Assembly (NCBI GenBank): GCA_035647855.1
Contig: DASRMP010000037.1
Coordinates: 1 to 17,766 of the forward strand
Origin: JAAZBW01 sp035647855
GTDB lineage: Bacteria; Actinomycetota; Actinomycetes; Actinomycetales; Actinomycetaceae
Length of the DNA stretch: 17,766 nucleotides
Reading direction: 5' to 3'
Below the pieces are notes generated by a model. It saw nothing but the letters and a program-made list of their open reading frames with translations. It made no database searches and was not told the origin of the DNA. This document shows, one piece after another, positions 6,906 to 13,298 of this stretch (within the stretch, counting starts at the first letter, position 1; the number at the start of each line of letters is the position of its first letter). The translations under genes were made by a program, and so were the position numbers.

Positions 6906-7151
6906 TCAGGCGGACAACTCCGCAGCCGCGCGTGCCAGCGCCTTGATCTTGTCCGGGCGGAAGCCGGCCCAGTGGTCTCCATCGGCGAACACGACGGGCG
7001 CCTGCTGGTAGCCCAGAGCCTTCACCGTCTGCAGCGCCTCGGCATCCTGCGTCACATCGACGACGAGGTAGTCCAGCCCGTTCTTCACCATCGCGCGGTA
7101 CGTCGCATCACACTGCACGCAGTTCGGCTTGCTGTAGACCGTGATGCTCAT
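6906..7151 (-). CDS. nrdH: NrdH, glutaredoxin-like electron donor for class Ib RNR
   Basis: An 81-residue thioredoxin-fold protein with redox site CVQC (Cys11, Cys14), the cis-Pro segment QQAPVVF, and the NrdH-specific AGFRPDKI that interacts with thioredoxin reductase-type partners. It passes electrons to the C-terminal Cys pair of NrdE. The ATG at 7149-7151 begins the canonical MSITVYSKPNCVQC; GGGAG lies 6 nt upstream, so the 13-residue upstream extension of the frame was discarded. First gene of nrdH-nrdI-nrdE, downstream of a candidate promoter with two NrdR-like boxes. Confidence 0.95.
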   Translation of the reverse strand: MSITVYSKPNCVQCDATYRAMVKNGLDYLVVDVTQDAEALQTVKALGYQQAPVVFADGDHWAGFRPDKIKALARAAAELSA

Positions 7152-7257
7152 TAGTTGCTCCCTTTCACCGTTACCGCCAGTCACGTTCACGTGTCCTCCA
7201 CCGATGTAATTACAACTGTGTCATTTACCGGTGGTCACTCGTCTGCCTTGGTCTCGA

Positions 7258-7285
7258 ACACTACACCTAGTGGCTCGAACCGCAA
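7258..7285 (-). promoter_or_regulatory. Candidate nrdHIE promoter
   Basis: On the minus strand TTGCGG (7285-7280), a 16-bp spacer and TAGTGT (7263-7258) could form -35/-10 elements. The -10 lies inside NrdR box A and the -35 sits between the boxes, consistent with repression. This leaves a leader of about 100 nt before nrdH. The exact start is uncertain. Confidence 0.4.
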
Positions 7286-7305
7286 ACGACCCCAACATGT
7301 TGTGT
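7258..7305 (-). promoter_or_regulatory. Two tandem NrdR-like boxes upstream of nrdH
   Basis: Read on the minus strand, box B (7305-7290) is ACACAACATGTTGGGG and box A (7273-7258) is CCACTAGGTGTAGTGT. Each matches about 12 of 16 positions of the NrdR consensus (ACACWATATMTWGTGT type). The boxes are 16 bp apart and 32 bp centre to centre, the three-turn spacing known for NrdR pairs. NrdR represses nrd operons when dATP is bound; the nrdR gene is not in the window. Confidence 0.7.
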
Positions 7306-7568
7306 TGGCGTGTCGCAACGCTTGTTTCCTGTGCATGGATCCGGAACCTCCTGTGGAGAGCGGTCCCCGGACGGGAGCGGAGGTGCCAGACGTTCGGCTT
7401 TCAGATGCGCCGCCAACCCCCGCCGGAGGCCTGAAACAAGCCTCGCAGCGACCACTGACGAAGACGTCGCGGACCCCTCCCCTGACCGTCCACAGGCTGT
7501 GGAAAATCCGGGAGCGTTTCCATCCACAGGCCGTGGAGAAGAACCACAGGAGTGTCATCTCGTTCGGC
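7306..7568. other. Non-coding stretch between nrdH promoter and sdaA end
   Basis: No credible gene was found; the open frames here lack a start with a ribosome binding site and have no recognisable motifs. It contains two near-palindromic CCACAGG-n-CTGTGG elements (7490-7536), listed separately, and otherwise unique sequence. Confidence 0.6.
7486..7548. repeat. Duplicated CCACAGG/CTGTGG dyads, DnaA-box-like
   Basis: CCACAGGCTGTGG (7490-7502) and CCACAGGCCGTGG (7524-7536) are 34 bp apart, and a half copy CCACAGG follows at 7544-7550. Several overlapping 9-mers resemble DnaA boxes: CCGTCCACA (486-494 offset, i.e. 7486-7494), TTTTCCACA on the minus strand (7506-7498) and CCATCCACA (7520-7528). 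TTTTCCACA fits the general TTWTNCACA form. Whether DnaA binds is inference. Confidence 0.5.
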
Positions 7569-7604
7569 GTGTCGGGAGTGTCGGGCGTGCCGGGCGTGCC
7601 GGGC
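7569..7604. repeat. Four tandem 9-bp units just after the sdaA stop codon
   Basis: Plus-strand copies are GTGTCGGGA, GTGTCGGGC, GTGCCGGGC and GTGCCGGGC. The array begins 5 bp downstream of the stop codon of sdaA (minus strand). A 9-bp period is three codons long, but the array lies outside the reading frame. There is no recognisable terminator hairpin with a U-tract. Confidence 0.88.
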
Positions 7605-7609
7605 GCAGG

Positions 7610-9109
7610 TCAGCACTCCACCACGTTCACCGCGAGGCCGCCCTCGGACGTCTCCTTGTACTTGCTCATCATGTCCATGCCGGTCTGGCGCATCGTCTCC
7701 ACGACTGCGTCGAGCGAGACCGTGTGCGTACCATCGCCCCACATCGCCAGACGTGCGGCGTTGAGCGCCTTCACGGCAGCCACCGCGTTCCGTTCGATGC
7801 ACGGAATCTGGACCAGGCCGCCGATCGGGTCGCACGTGAGCCCCAGATTGTGCTCCATCGCGATCTCCGCCGCGTTCTCCACCTGCGCGGGCGTCCCGCC
7901 CATCACTTCCGCGAGACCGGCGGCCGCCATCGCCGACGCCGAACCGACCTCCCCCTGGCAACCGACCTCCGCCCCCGCAATCGACGCGTTCAGCTTCACG
8001 ATGGTCCCGATCGCCGTCGCCGCGAGGAGGAACCGGCGCACGCCCGCGGCATCGCCGCCGCGGAATCGCATGTAGTAGGCGAGCACAGCCGGGATCACGC
8101 CCGCCGCCCCGTTGGTCGGCGCCGTCACCACGCGATGCCCGGACGCGTTCTCCTCGTTCACCGCGAGCGCGTAGAGGTTCACCCAGTCCATCACGAACAG
8201 TGGATCGACCGCGACGCCGTCCTCCTCCAGAGTCGCCACGGCGCCTGGGCCGGCCTCGGTCATCGCCGAGCCGTGATCAAGGAGCGCCCGGTAGATCTTC
8301 CCCGCGCGCCGCGGCACGAGAAGCCGGCCGGGCAGCGTGCCCTCACCCGTCATCCCCGACTCGATGCACTCCTTCATCGCCCCCCAGATTGCGTCCAGTT
8401 CGGCGTCGAGTTCCTCGGGGCTCCGCAGCGCGAGTTCGTTCTCACGCACGAGGTCCGCGACGCCGAGGCCCGTCCGTTCGCACGCGGCGAGGAGCGTGTC
8501 CCCGCTCGTGAACGGATACGGCACGAGGACGCCGATTCCCCCGCCGTTCCCGCCCGGGCTCGCCGCAGACTCCGGGGCCGGATCGACCGTCACCGGGATC
8601 TGGCCGCCGCCGTCGTCGAGCATCGTGACGAAACCGCCACCAGTCGAGAAGTAGACGCGCTCGAGGATGGGGGCGCCGCCGTGGCCGGACTCGAGGCGGA
8701 AGAGCACGCCGTTGACGTGCTGGGGCAGGATCGTGCGCGGCAGCAGGGAAATGCCGGCGATGGGGTCGAACGGGACGGGAAGCTCGCCGCAGAGTACCAA
8801 CGTGCCGGAGCGGGAGATGCTCGGACAGAGGTCTGCTATCACGCCGTCGGGGCAGGTGCGCGGGTGGTACCCGGACAGGCCCCACTGGACGGCGCGATCG
8901 GTGCCGTGGCCGATGCCGGTCGCCCCAAGCGATCCATACAGTTCGACGACAACGCGACTCGGCTCGGCCCCCGAGGCGCGCGCGGCCGACACCGCATCCC
9001 GTGCGAAGTGAAGTGCGGCCTTCATCGGGCCCACCGTGTGCGACGACGACGGACCGATACCGATCGAGAAGAGATCCGTGACGGAGATGTGGTCGGCCGA
9101 GCGCGGCAT
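7610..9109 (-). CDS. sdaA: L-serine ammonia-lyase, single-chain iron-sulfur type
   Basis: A 499-residue enzyme converting L-serine to pyruvate and ammonia, with an oxygen-sensitive [4Fe-4S] cluster. The N-terminal beta domain begins with SVTDLFSIGIGPSSSHTVGPM; the C-terminal alpha domain has TAPTNGAAGVIPAVL. Cluster ligands are Cys384 (GCQGEVGS), Cys426 (LTCDPIGG) and Cys437 (IPCIERNA). The protein ends in Cys499 (VNVVEC), the tail-in-mouth ligand known from Legionella serine dehydratase; the spacings 42, 11 and 62 match that enzyme. The start at 9107-9109 is where homology begins; a longer in-frame extension to 9220 would run into divergent luxS. A GGGAG lies 9 nt upstream, and GGAGG abuts the ATG. 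Monocistronic, divergent from luxS with 82 bp between them. Confidence 0.94.
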   Translation of the reverse strand: MPRSADHISVTDLFSIGIGPSSSHTVGPMKAALHFARDAVSAARASGAEPSRVVVELYGSLGATGIGHGTDRAVQWGLSGYHPRTCPDGVIADLCPSISRSGTLVLCGELPVPFDPIAGISLLPRTILPQHVNGVLFRLESGHGGAPILERVYFSTGGGFVTMLDDGGGQIPVTVDPAPESAASPGGNGGGIGVLVPYPFTSGDTLLAACERTGLGVADLVRENELALRSPEELDAELDAIWGAMKECIESGMTGEGTLPGRLLVPRRAGKIYRALLDHGSAMTEAGPGAVATLEEDGVAVDPLFVMDWVNLYALAVNEENASGHRVVTAPTNGAAGVIPAVLAYYMRFRGGDAAGVRRFLLAATAIGTIVKLNASIAGAEVGCQGEVGSASAMAAAGLAEVMGGTPAQVENAAEIAMEHNLGLTCDPIGGLVQIPCIERNAVAAVKALNAARLAMWGDGTHTVSLDAVVETMRQTGMDMMSKYKETSEGGLAVNVVEC

Positions 9110-9151
9110 CCTCCGATTCTCCCATGCGTATCGGCGTCCGGGCGGGTGAGA

Positions 9152-9191
9152 TTCTCTCGGACGGGCGCTTTCGCGCCGTAGGCTGACTGAC
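9152..9191 (+). promoter_or_regulatory. Possible luxS promoter giving a leaderless mRNA
   Basis: TAGGCT (9179-9184) lies 7 bp before the luxS ATG at 9192, the spacing expected if transcription starts at or next to the A of the ATG. A weak -35-like TTCTCT lies further upstream (9152-9157). No Shine-Dalgarno sequence precedes luxS, which fits leaderless translation, common in actinobacteria. This is inference. Confidence 0.35.
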
Positions 9192-9653
9192 ATGCCCTCG
9201 ATGAATGTGGAGTCGTTCAATCTGGACCACCGGGCCGTGAAAGCCCCCTACATCCGGGTGGCGGACCGGAAGGAATTGCCCCACGGGGACGTCCTCGTGA
9301 AGTACGACCTGCGCTTCTGCCAGCCCAATCGCGAGCACCTCGATATGGCGACCGTCCACGCGATCGAGCACTCCGTGGCGGAACTCATCCGCAACCACGC
9401 GGACTACGTGCTCGACTTCTCGCCGATGGGATGCCAGACGGGCTTCTACCTGATGGTGGCCGGCGACCATCCGGACGAGGAAATCCACCATCTTGTTTCC
9501 GCGGCACTCACCGATCTGCTGGACTTGACCGAGGTGCCGGCGGCGAACGAGGAGCAATGCGGCTGGGGCGCGAACCACTCGTTAACCGGCGCGAAGGATG
9601 CGGCGCGCAGATTCTTGAGCATGCAGGACGAATGGTCGGAGGTCATGAGATGA
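9192..9653 (+). CDS. luxS: LuxS, S-ribosylhomocysteine lyase
   Basis: A 153-residue metalloenzyme that cleaves S-ribosylhomocysteine to homocysteine and DPD, the precursor of autoinducer-2. The start region NVESFNLDHRAVKAPYIR is family-typical. The metal site is His56-x-x-Glu59-His60 (HAIEH) with Cys123 (EQCGWG); the catalytic Cys81 sits in PMGCQTGFY and Glu59 is the general base. Length is within the usual range of about 150-170. ATG 9192 was chosen over ATG 9201 (Met4); neither has a good ribosome binding site. Its stop overlaps mtnN (ATGA), so the enzyme making its substrate is translated from the same mRNA. Among actinobacteria LuxS occurs only in some lineages. Whether it serves signalling or just methyl-cycle recycling cannot be told from sequence. 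Confidence 0.96.
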   Translation: MPSMNVESFNLDHRAVKAPYIRVADRKELPHGDVLVKYDLRFCQPNREHLDMATVHAIEHSVAELIRNHADYVLDFSPMGCQTGFYLMVAGDHPDEEIHHLVSAALTDLLDLTEVPAANEEQCGWGANHSLTGAKDAARRFLSMQDEWSEVMR

Positions 9654-10354
9654 ACGAAAAGACGATTGAGGTCGTGGCTGTCGCCGCGATGAAGGAAGAG
9701 GCGGCGCCCTTCCTGGCCGGCGCTCACCCCGAGAAGGTTGACATCCCGATCGGCGAGGCATGGTACGTGAACTTCGCCGGCCAGGACGTCATCGTTGTGG
9801 TCTCGGGTGCCGGGCTCGTCAACGCCGTGATGGCGGCCACGCATGCCGTCAACGACTACAAGCCGCGTTACCTCGTCTCCACCGGGAGCGCGGGCGGGTT
9901 GGCGCAGGGGATCTTCGTGGGCGACGTCGTCGTCGGGACCAGGTACAGCTACGCCAACGCCGACGCGACCGCGTTCGGTTACGAACTCGGGCAGATCCCG
10001 GGCATGCCTCCGCTCTATGAGGCAGATCAGGAGCTGGTGTCGACCGCGCGGAGCGCTCATATCGAGAACCAGCGGATCAGGGCGGGGATGATCGTCTCGA
10101 GCGACACGTTCGTGGACTCCCGTTCCGTTGGCCGCATTCGCAAGGACTTCCCGAGCGCGCTCGCTGCGGACATGGAATCGACTGCGCTCGCGCAGTTGGC
10201 CTACCGGCACGAACTGCCGTTCGTTTCCGTGCGGGCCATCTCGGACCTCTGTGGCCATGATGCCGGGGCCGACTTCCGCATCACCGTTGACGAAGTGGCC
10301 GAGAGGTCTGCCGCTGTGTTGCGGCACCTCGTGGGCACGCTGCCGCACGACTGA
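9650..10354 (+). CDS. mtnN: MtnN/Pfs, 5'-methylthioadenosine/S-adenosylhomocysteine nucleosidase
   Basis: A 234-residue nucleosidase that removes adenine from S-adenosylhomocysteine, methylthioadenosine and 5'-deoxyadenosine. From SAH it yields S-ribosylhomocysteine, the LuxS substrate. Family landmarks are VAAMKEEAAPF with general-acid-type Glu17, STGSAGGL (77-84), SSDTFVD (150-156), the ribose-binding Met175-Glu176 (DMESTALAQL) and catalytic Asp199 (RAISDLCG). The ATG at 9650 overlaps the luxS TGA as ATGA; GGAGG at 9638-9642 lies 7 nt upstream. A longer frame starting at 9431 is only an out-of-frame reading of luxS. The last 34 nt, including the stop codon, are nearly repeated 76 bp downstream. 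Confidence 0.95.
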   Translation: MNEKTIEVVAVAAMKEEAAPFLAGAHPEKVDIPIGEAWYVNFAGQDVIVVVSGAGLVNAVMAATHAVNDYKPRYLVSTGSAGGLAQGIFVGDVVVGTRYSYANADATAFGYELGQIPGMPPLYEADQELVSTARSAHIENQRIRAGMIVSSDTFVDSRSVGRIRKDFPSALAADMESTALAQLAYRHELPFVSVRAISDLCGHDAGADFRITVDEVAERSAAVLRHLVGTLPHD

Positions 10355-10430
10355 CCGCTCGTCATCGGCGCGGTCAGCGTCCTGGTGCGTCGGCGGGCGG
10401 CACCTCGTGGGCATGCCGCCGTACGACTGA
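10321..10430. repeat. Direct duplication of the last 34 nt of mtnN including its stop codon
   Basis: Positions 10321-10354 and 10397-10430 match at 31 of 34 bases; both begin GCGGCACCTCGTGGGCA and end ACGACTGA. The second copy is not preceded by an mtnN reading frame, so it looks like a partial duplication or a mobile 3' segment. Confidence 0.88.
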
Positions 10431-10502
10431 ACGTTGCCGCCGGATTCGGCTTATCCGCGGGTTTGGCCGATCCAGTTGGCGTTTCGCGCGCGGGTTCTGC
10501 TC

Positions 10503-10613
10503 TTCCGCACTGATTCTGCCCTTCCACGCGGGTTGGCCCTTCCGCACTGATTTTGCCCTTCCACGCGGGTTGGCCCTTCCGCACTGATTCTGCCCTTCCA
10601 CGCGGGTTGGCCA
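10503..10613. repeat. Three tandem 37-bp units
   Basis: Units start at 10503, 10540 and 10577, each opening TTCCGCACTGATTYTGCCC and closing with ACGCGGGTTGGCC. They are identical except for single-base changes. Each unit is itself two half-units that both carry CCCTTCC. Flanking sequence decays into partial copies on both sides. Confidence 0.92.
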
Positions 10614-10779
10614 CTGCATTGCGGGTTTCCGACGGCTCGACGGCTGCTGCGAGTCCCTCGCCCGCGGTTTTCAGCCACCACTGTAGGAGTTTCGACTCCG
10701 AGGATCGGCGCCCACCCCGTTGCGGGGCAGATTTCGCCCTCTTTGGCCTGTTCGCGGCCCCTCCGGACCGGCAGATTCG

Positions 10780-10861
10780 TCTACTGTAGGCGTTTGACCT
10801 CTAGTGTAGGCGTTCTATGCGCCTCAAACACCTACACTAGAAGCTAAACGCCTACAGTAGA
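10780..10861. repeat. Nested inverted repeat built from four copies of a TGTAGGCGTT motif
   Basis: The outer arms TCTACTGTAGGCGTTT (10780-10795) and AAACGCCTACAGTAGA (10846-10861) are a perfect 16-bp inverted pair. The inner arms CTAGTGTAGG (10801-10810) and CCTACACTAG (10831-10840) are a perfect 10-bp pair. All four arms are versions of one motif, CTAnTGTAGGYGTT. Related copies lie outside at 10681-10690 (CTGTAGGAGT) and 10955-10961 (CCTACAG). It could be an operator cluster, a cruciform or a folded RNA. Confidence 0.9.
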
Positions 10862-11227
10862 TGATCAGCCACCGGTTCGAGAGGCTCCGCTACCGGTTGA
10901 ACGGGCCGGAAAGCACCTCGGGACCGCACGAAACCAGCACGCGTCGTCGACATTCCTACAGAAGTAGCAGGACACCGACATGAGTCTCTGCTCTTCTTTG
11001 TCAGGGAAGCCCAACGACAGCTCCCGGTGGCGCGACCAGCGTGGACCTCTGCTCCGCCTATCGGGGAGGCCTGTTCTGGGCTGAGAATGTTGCATTCACT
11101 GGACCAGTAGCGAACCACCCACGGAAGCGGCTTCCCACGAGAGCGCAACATACTTCTTTGCGCCCGAAAACCCGGTCGGACCTCCTGAACCTCCTGAAAC
11201 CGCGGCGGAACCCATACATTCAGCTCA

Positions 11228-11289
11228 AAGGCTTACCACCGAGCTTGCTACGGAACCGAATGTAAGCCGTAGAGCTGGCGGTAAGCCTT
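11228..11289. repeat. Long hairpin with about 22 paired positions
   Basis: The left arm 11228-11253 (AAGGCTTACC...CTACGG) pairs with the right arm 11267-11289 (CCGTAG...GGTAAGCCTT). The first 10 and last 6 pairs are perfect. Between them there is one mismatch and bulges of 1 and 2 nt on the left arm. The 13-nt loop contains GTAAG. There is no following T-tract. It could be a structured RNA, a processing or termination signal of unknown type, or a MITE-like element. Confidence 0.75.
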
Positions 11290-11383
11290 CAAACGCTAAC
11301 TCTCAGCTCAGACTCTTACCCACCCTGCCGGCACCCTCACATTCAGCCCAACGGCATACACACCCCGCGTGTGCCGTGGCACC

Positions 11384-11468
11384 GCCGAAGCAGCGCCAGC
11401 GCCGAAGCAGCGCCATCGCCGAAACAGCGCCACCGCCGAAACAGCGCCACCGCCGAAGCAGCGTCAGC
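11384..11468. repeat. Five tandem 17-bp units running into the ABC permease stop codon
   Basis: Units start at 11384, 11401, 11418, 11435 and 11452, with consensus GCCGAARCAGCGCCACC. The stop codon of the minus-strand permease gene (11464-11466) is formed within the first unit of the array as read from the gene. The 17-bp period is not a multiple of three, so it is not a coding repeat. Confidence 0.92.
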
Positions 11469-12375
11469 GCATGTCGAGCTTCGTCAGCCGGCGGATGCGC
11501 CACGCAGCCAGTGCGGTGAAGACCACAGTCAGGACCACCAGGATCACAACGACCAGCATCGGCGTCAGCTCCAAGTCCCCGATGTACGCCTCGTAGCCGT
11601 AGAAGCCCCGGAAGAACTCCAGCGTCTCCCCGCGCACGCTGTCCGGGAACGGCTCGAGCATCGTCTCGAGCGCCGGTCCGGAGAGAGGATCGCGCAACAG
11701 CATCGCGCCCTGGGCGAACGGCAGCGTGTTGAGCACGGACGCCACGGTGTCAGTCACTACGCCGATCGGGATGTACGCGAAGGCGGCGAAGCCGGCGAGC
11801 GTACCCACCATCGTGGCCAGGCCCGAGAATGCGCCCTCGGATCGCACGAAGGTGACGGTGAGCGCCGCCAGGGCCGAGAAAGTGAAGCACAGCAGTGCGG
11901 TGTAGAGGACTGCCTGCAGGTAACCCATCGGAGTGGACCAGGCGCCGTACATCAGGCCGAGAACCACGGAACCGACCAGGAGAACAGCGAGTGACAACAC
12001 CAGAGAGATCACCACGCTGCTGACCAGATAGCCGACTGCCAGCTCGGACTCACGGACCGGCGAGACGCGGAACTCCTTGAAGCGCCCGGCCACCCTGTCG
12101 GTCACGAACGCCCCCATCGCCGACAGTGACGCCGACAGCGTGGTGATGAGCACCATGCCGGCAAGCACCCAGGAGTAGATGAAGGCACCGATGTCCTCGG
12201 GCGGAGTGTCCTGCATGTCGGCCTCGAGGGAAGTGATCTGCATCCGCCCGAGGAACAACACGTAGAGCATCAGCAGGATCAGCGGCGCGAGCACGGCGAA
12301 GAACACCTGGCCGCGGTCCCGGAAGAAGATCGTGAGGTTGCGGCGAACGATGCCGAGCGTGGTCATTGCGTTCAT
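11464..12375 (-). CDS. ABC-2 type exporter permease
   Basis: A 303-residue integral membrane protein of the ABC-2 (DrrB/NodJ-like) family. A cytoplasmic N-terminal amphipathic stretch (RRNLTIFFRDRGQVFF) leads into about six predicted membrane segments, near residues 26-44, 66-90, 113-140, 150-175, 183-205 and 275-295. The extracytoplasmic loop (LEADMQDTPPED) and the SPVRESELAVGYL coupling segment are typical. Its ATG overlaps the stop of the ATPase gene (ATGA), so the two are coupled and probably form one transporter. The substrate (drug, antibiotic or lipid) cannot be told. The stop codon lies inside a 17-bp tandem repeat. Confidence 0.9.
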   Translation of the reverse strand: MNAMTTLGIVRRNLTIFFRDRGQVFFAVLAPLILLMLYVLFLGRMQITSLEADMQDTPPEDIGAFIYSWVLAGMVLITTLSASLSAMGAFVTDRVAGRFKEFRVSPVRESELAVGYLVSSVVISLVLSLAVLLVGSVVLGLMYGAWSTPMGYLQAVLYTALLCFTFSALAALTVTFVRSEGAFSGLATMVGTLAGFAAFAYIPIGVVTDTVASVLNTLPFAQGAMLLRDPLSGPALETMLEPFPDSVRGETLEFFRGFYGYEAYIGDLELTPMLVVVILVVLTVVFTALAAWRIRRLTKLDMR

Positions 12376-13298
12376 GCCGTCTTTCCCTTCTCTCCCGTCA
12401 CCTGCAGGAAGACGTCCTGCATCGAGCCGTGCCGGAATTCGAAGTCCAGGAGTTCGTCACGCAGGTCGTCGAGAATGGCGAACGCCGCTGACGAGTCCGG
12501 CACCCTCAGGTGCCATGCGCCGCCCTCGGCGATCGGTTCGTGGCCGAATTCCGGACCGGCGGTCGCCAGCCTGGTCTTGACCGATCGCATCATGTCCGCA
12601 ACGTGCTCCGGCGCCACGGCCAGGGACAGCTGCGGGAGCGAGTGTTCCGCGCGGAGCTCGATGGGAGTGCCGGAAGCGATCGCGCGGCCGTGATCCACGA
12701 TCATGACGTGGTCGGCGTCCTCGGTCTCCTCCATGTAATGCGTAGTAAGGAGCACCGTCAGGCTGGCGGCTTCCCGCAATTCGGCGATCACACGCCAGAC
12801 CGTCTCCCGGCTCTGCGGATCGAGACCCGTGGTGGGCTCGTCAAGGAACAGGGTTCGCGGCGAGTGAAGCAGCGCGCGGGCAATGTCCACACGACGGCGT
12901 TCGCCTCCGGAAAGCACGCCGTAACGCCTGCCGACCAGCTCATCGACCTCGACCTGGTGGACCAGCTCGTCGATCCGCTCGCTGCCGACCCCGTACAGCC
13001 TCGCTTTCAGCCGCAGGTTCTCGCTGACGGTCAGAATCGGGTCAAGCACCGAATTCTGGAACACGACGCCCACTGTGCCCCGAATCGCGTGATCGTCCCT
13101 CCCGACGGTCTTGTCGTCGAGCGAGATCTCGCCCGAGTCGAATCCCAGGATCGTCGTCATGCATGAGATCGTGGTCGACTTTCCGGCGCCGTTCCGTCCG
13201 AGAAGGGCGAACAGCTCGCCTTCCTCGACCCTGAAGGACAGGTCATCGACCGCGGTCACCTCCCCGAACCTCTTCGTGAGCTTTGAAACCTCGATCAT
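12372..13298 (-). CDS. ABC exporter ATP-binding protein, DrrA-like
   Basis: A 308-residue ATPase powering the adjacent permease. Visible motifs are Walker A GRNGAGKST (34-42), Q-loop Gln81 (VVFQNSVLDP), signature LSGGE (129-133), Walker B LFLDE (150-154), the D-loop TTGLD and H-loop His187 (LLTTHYMEE). After residue about 215 there is a C-terminal regulatory extension, as in DrrA/CcmA-type exporters, which ends with the common MQDVFLQVTG motif. The ATG at 13298 has AAGGGC upstream and AAGG almost abutting the start. First gene of a two-gene unit, with a 4-nt overlap. Actinobacterial relatives export antibiotics, daunorubicin-like drugs or lipids. Confidence 0.93.
   Translation of the reverse strand: MIEVSKLTKRFGEVTAVDDLSFRVEEGELFALLGRNGAGKSTTISCMTTILGFDSGEISLDDKTVGRDDHAIRGTVGVVFQNSVLDPILTVSENLRLKARLYGVGSERIDELVHQVEVDELVGRRYGVLSGGERRRVDIARALLHSPRTLFLDEPTTGLDPQSRETVWRVIAELREAASLTVLLTTHYMEETEDADHVMIVDHGRAIASGTPIELRAEHSLPQLSLAVAPEHVADMMRSVKTRLATAGPEFGHEPIAEGGAWHLRVPDSSAAFAILDDLRDELLDFEFRHGSMQDVFLQVTGEKGKTA

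Larger units (their letters stand above)
10355..11463. other. 1.1-kb gene-free region made of several unrelated repeat families
   Basis: No convincing gene. The best open frame (10852-11151, minus) lacks motifs and a ribosome binding site. The region looks less G/C-rich than the genes by eye. It holds the mtnN 3'-end copy, a 37-bp tandem array (10503-10613), a UUCG-loop hairpin GGAGT-TTCG-ACTCC (10686-10699), a nested inverted repeat (10780-10861), a 21-bp direct pair around ACCGGTT (10871, 10892), a long hairpin (11228-11289), three degenerate CAGCYCA...ACC copies (11221, 11304, 11344) and a 17-bp array (11384-11468). Confidence 0.75.

Noticed and set aside
7310..9181. Long plus-strand open frame (623 codons) opposite sdaA
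   Set aside because: Arg/His-rich low-complexity translation without motifs; it is a high-GC antisense reading of a well-supported gene.
10852..11151. 99-codon minus-strand gene in the long intergenic region
   Set aside because: No start signal, no motifs, and it overlaps the nested inverted repeat; I could not support it.
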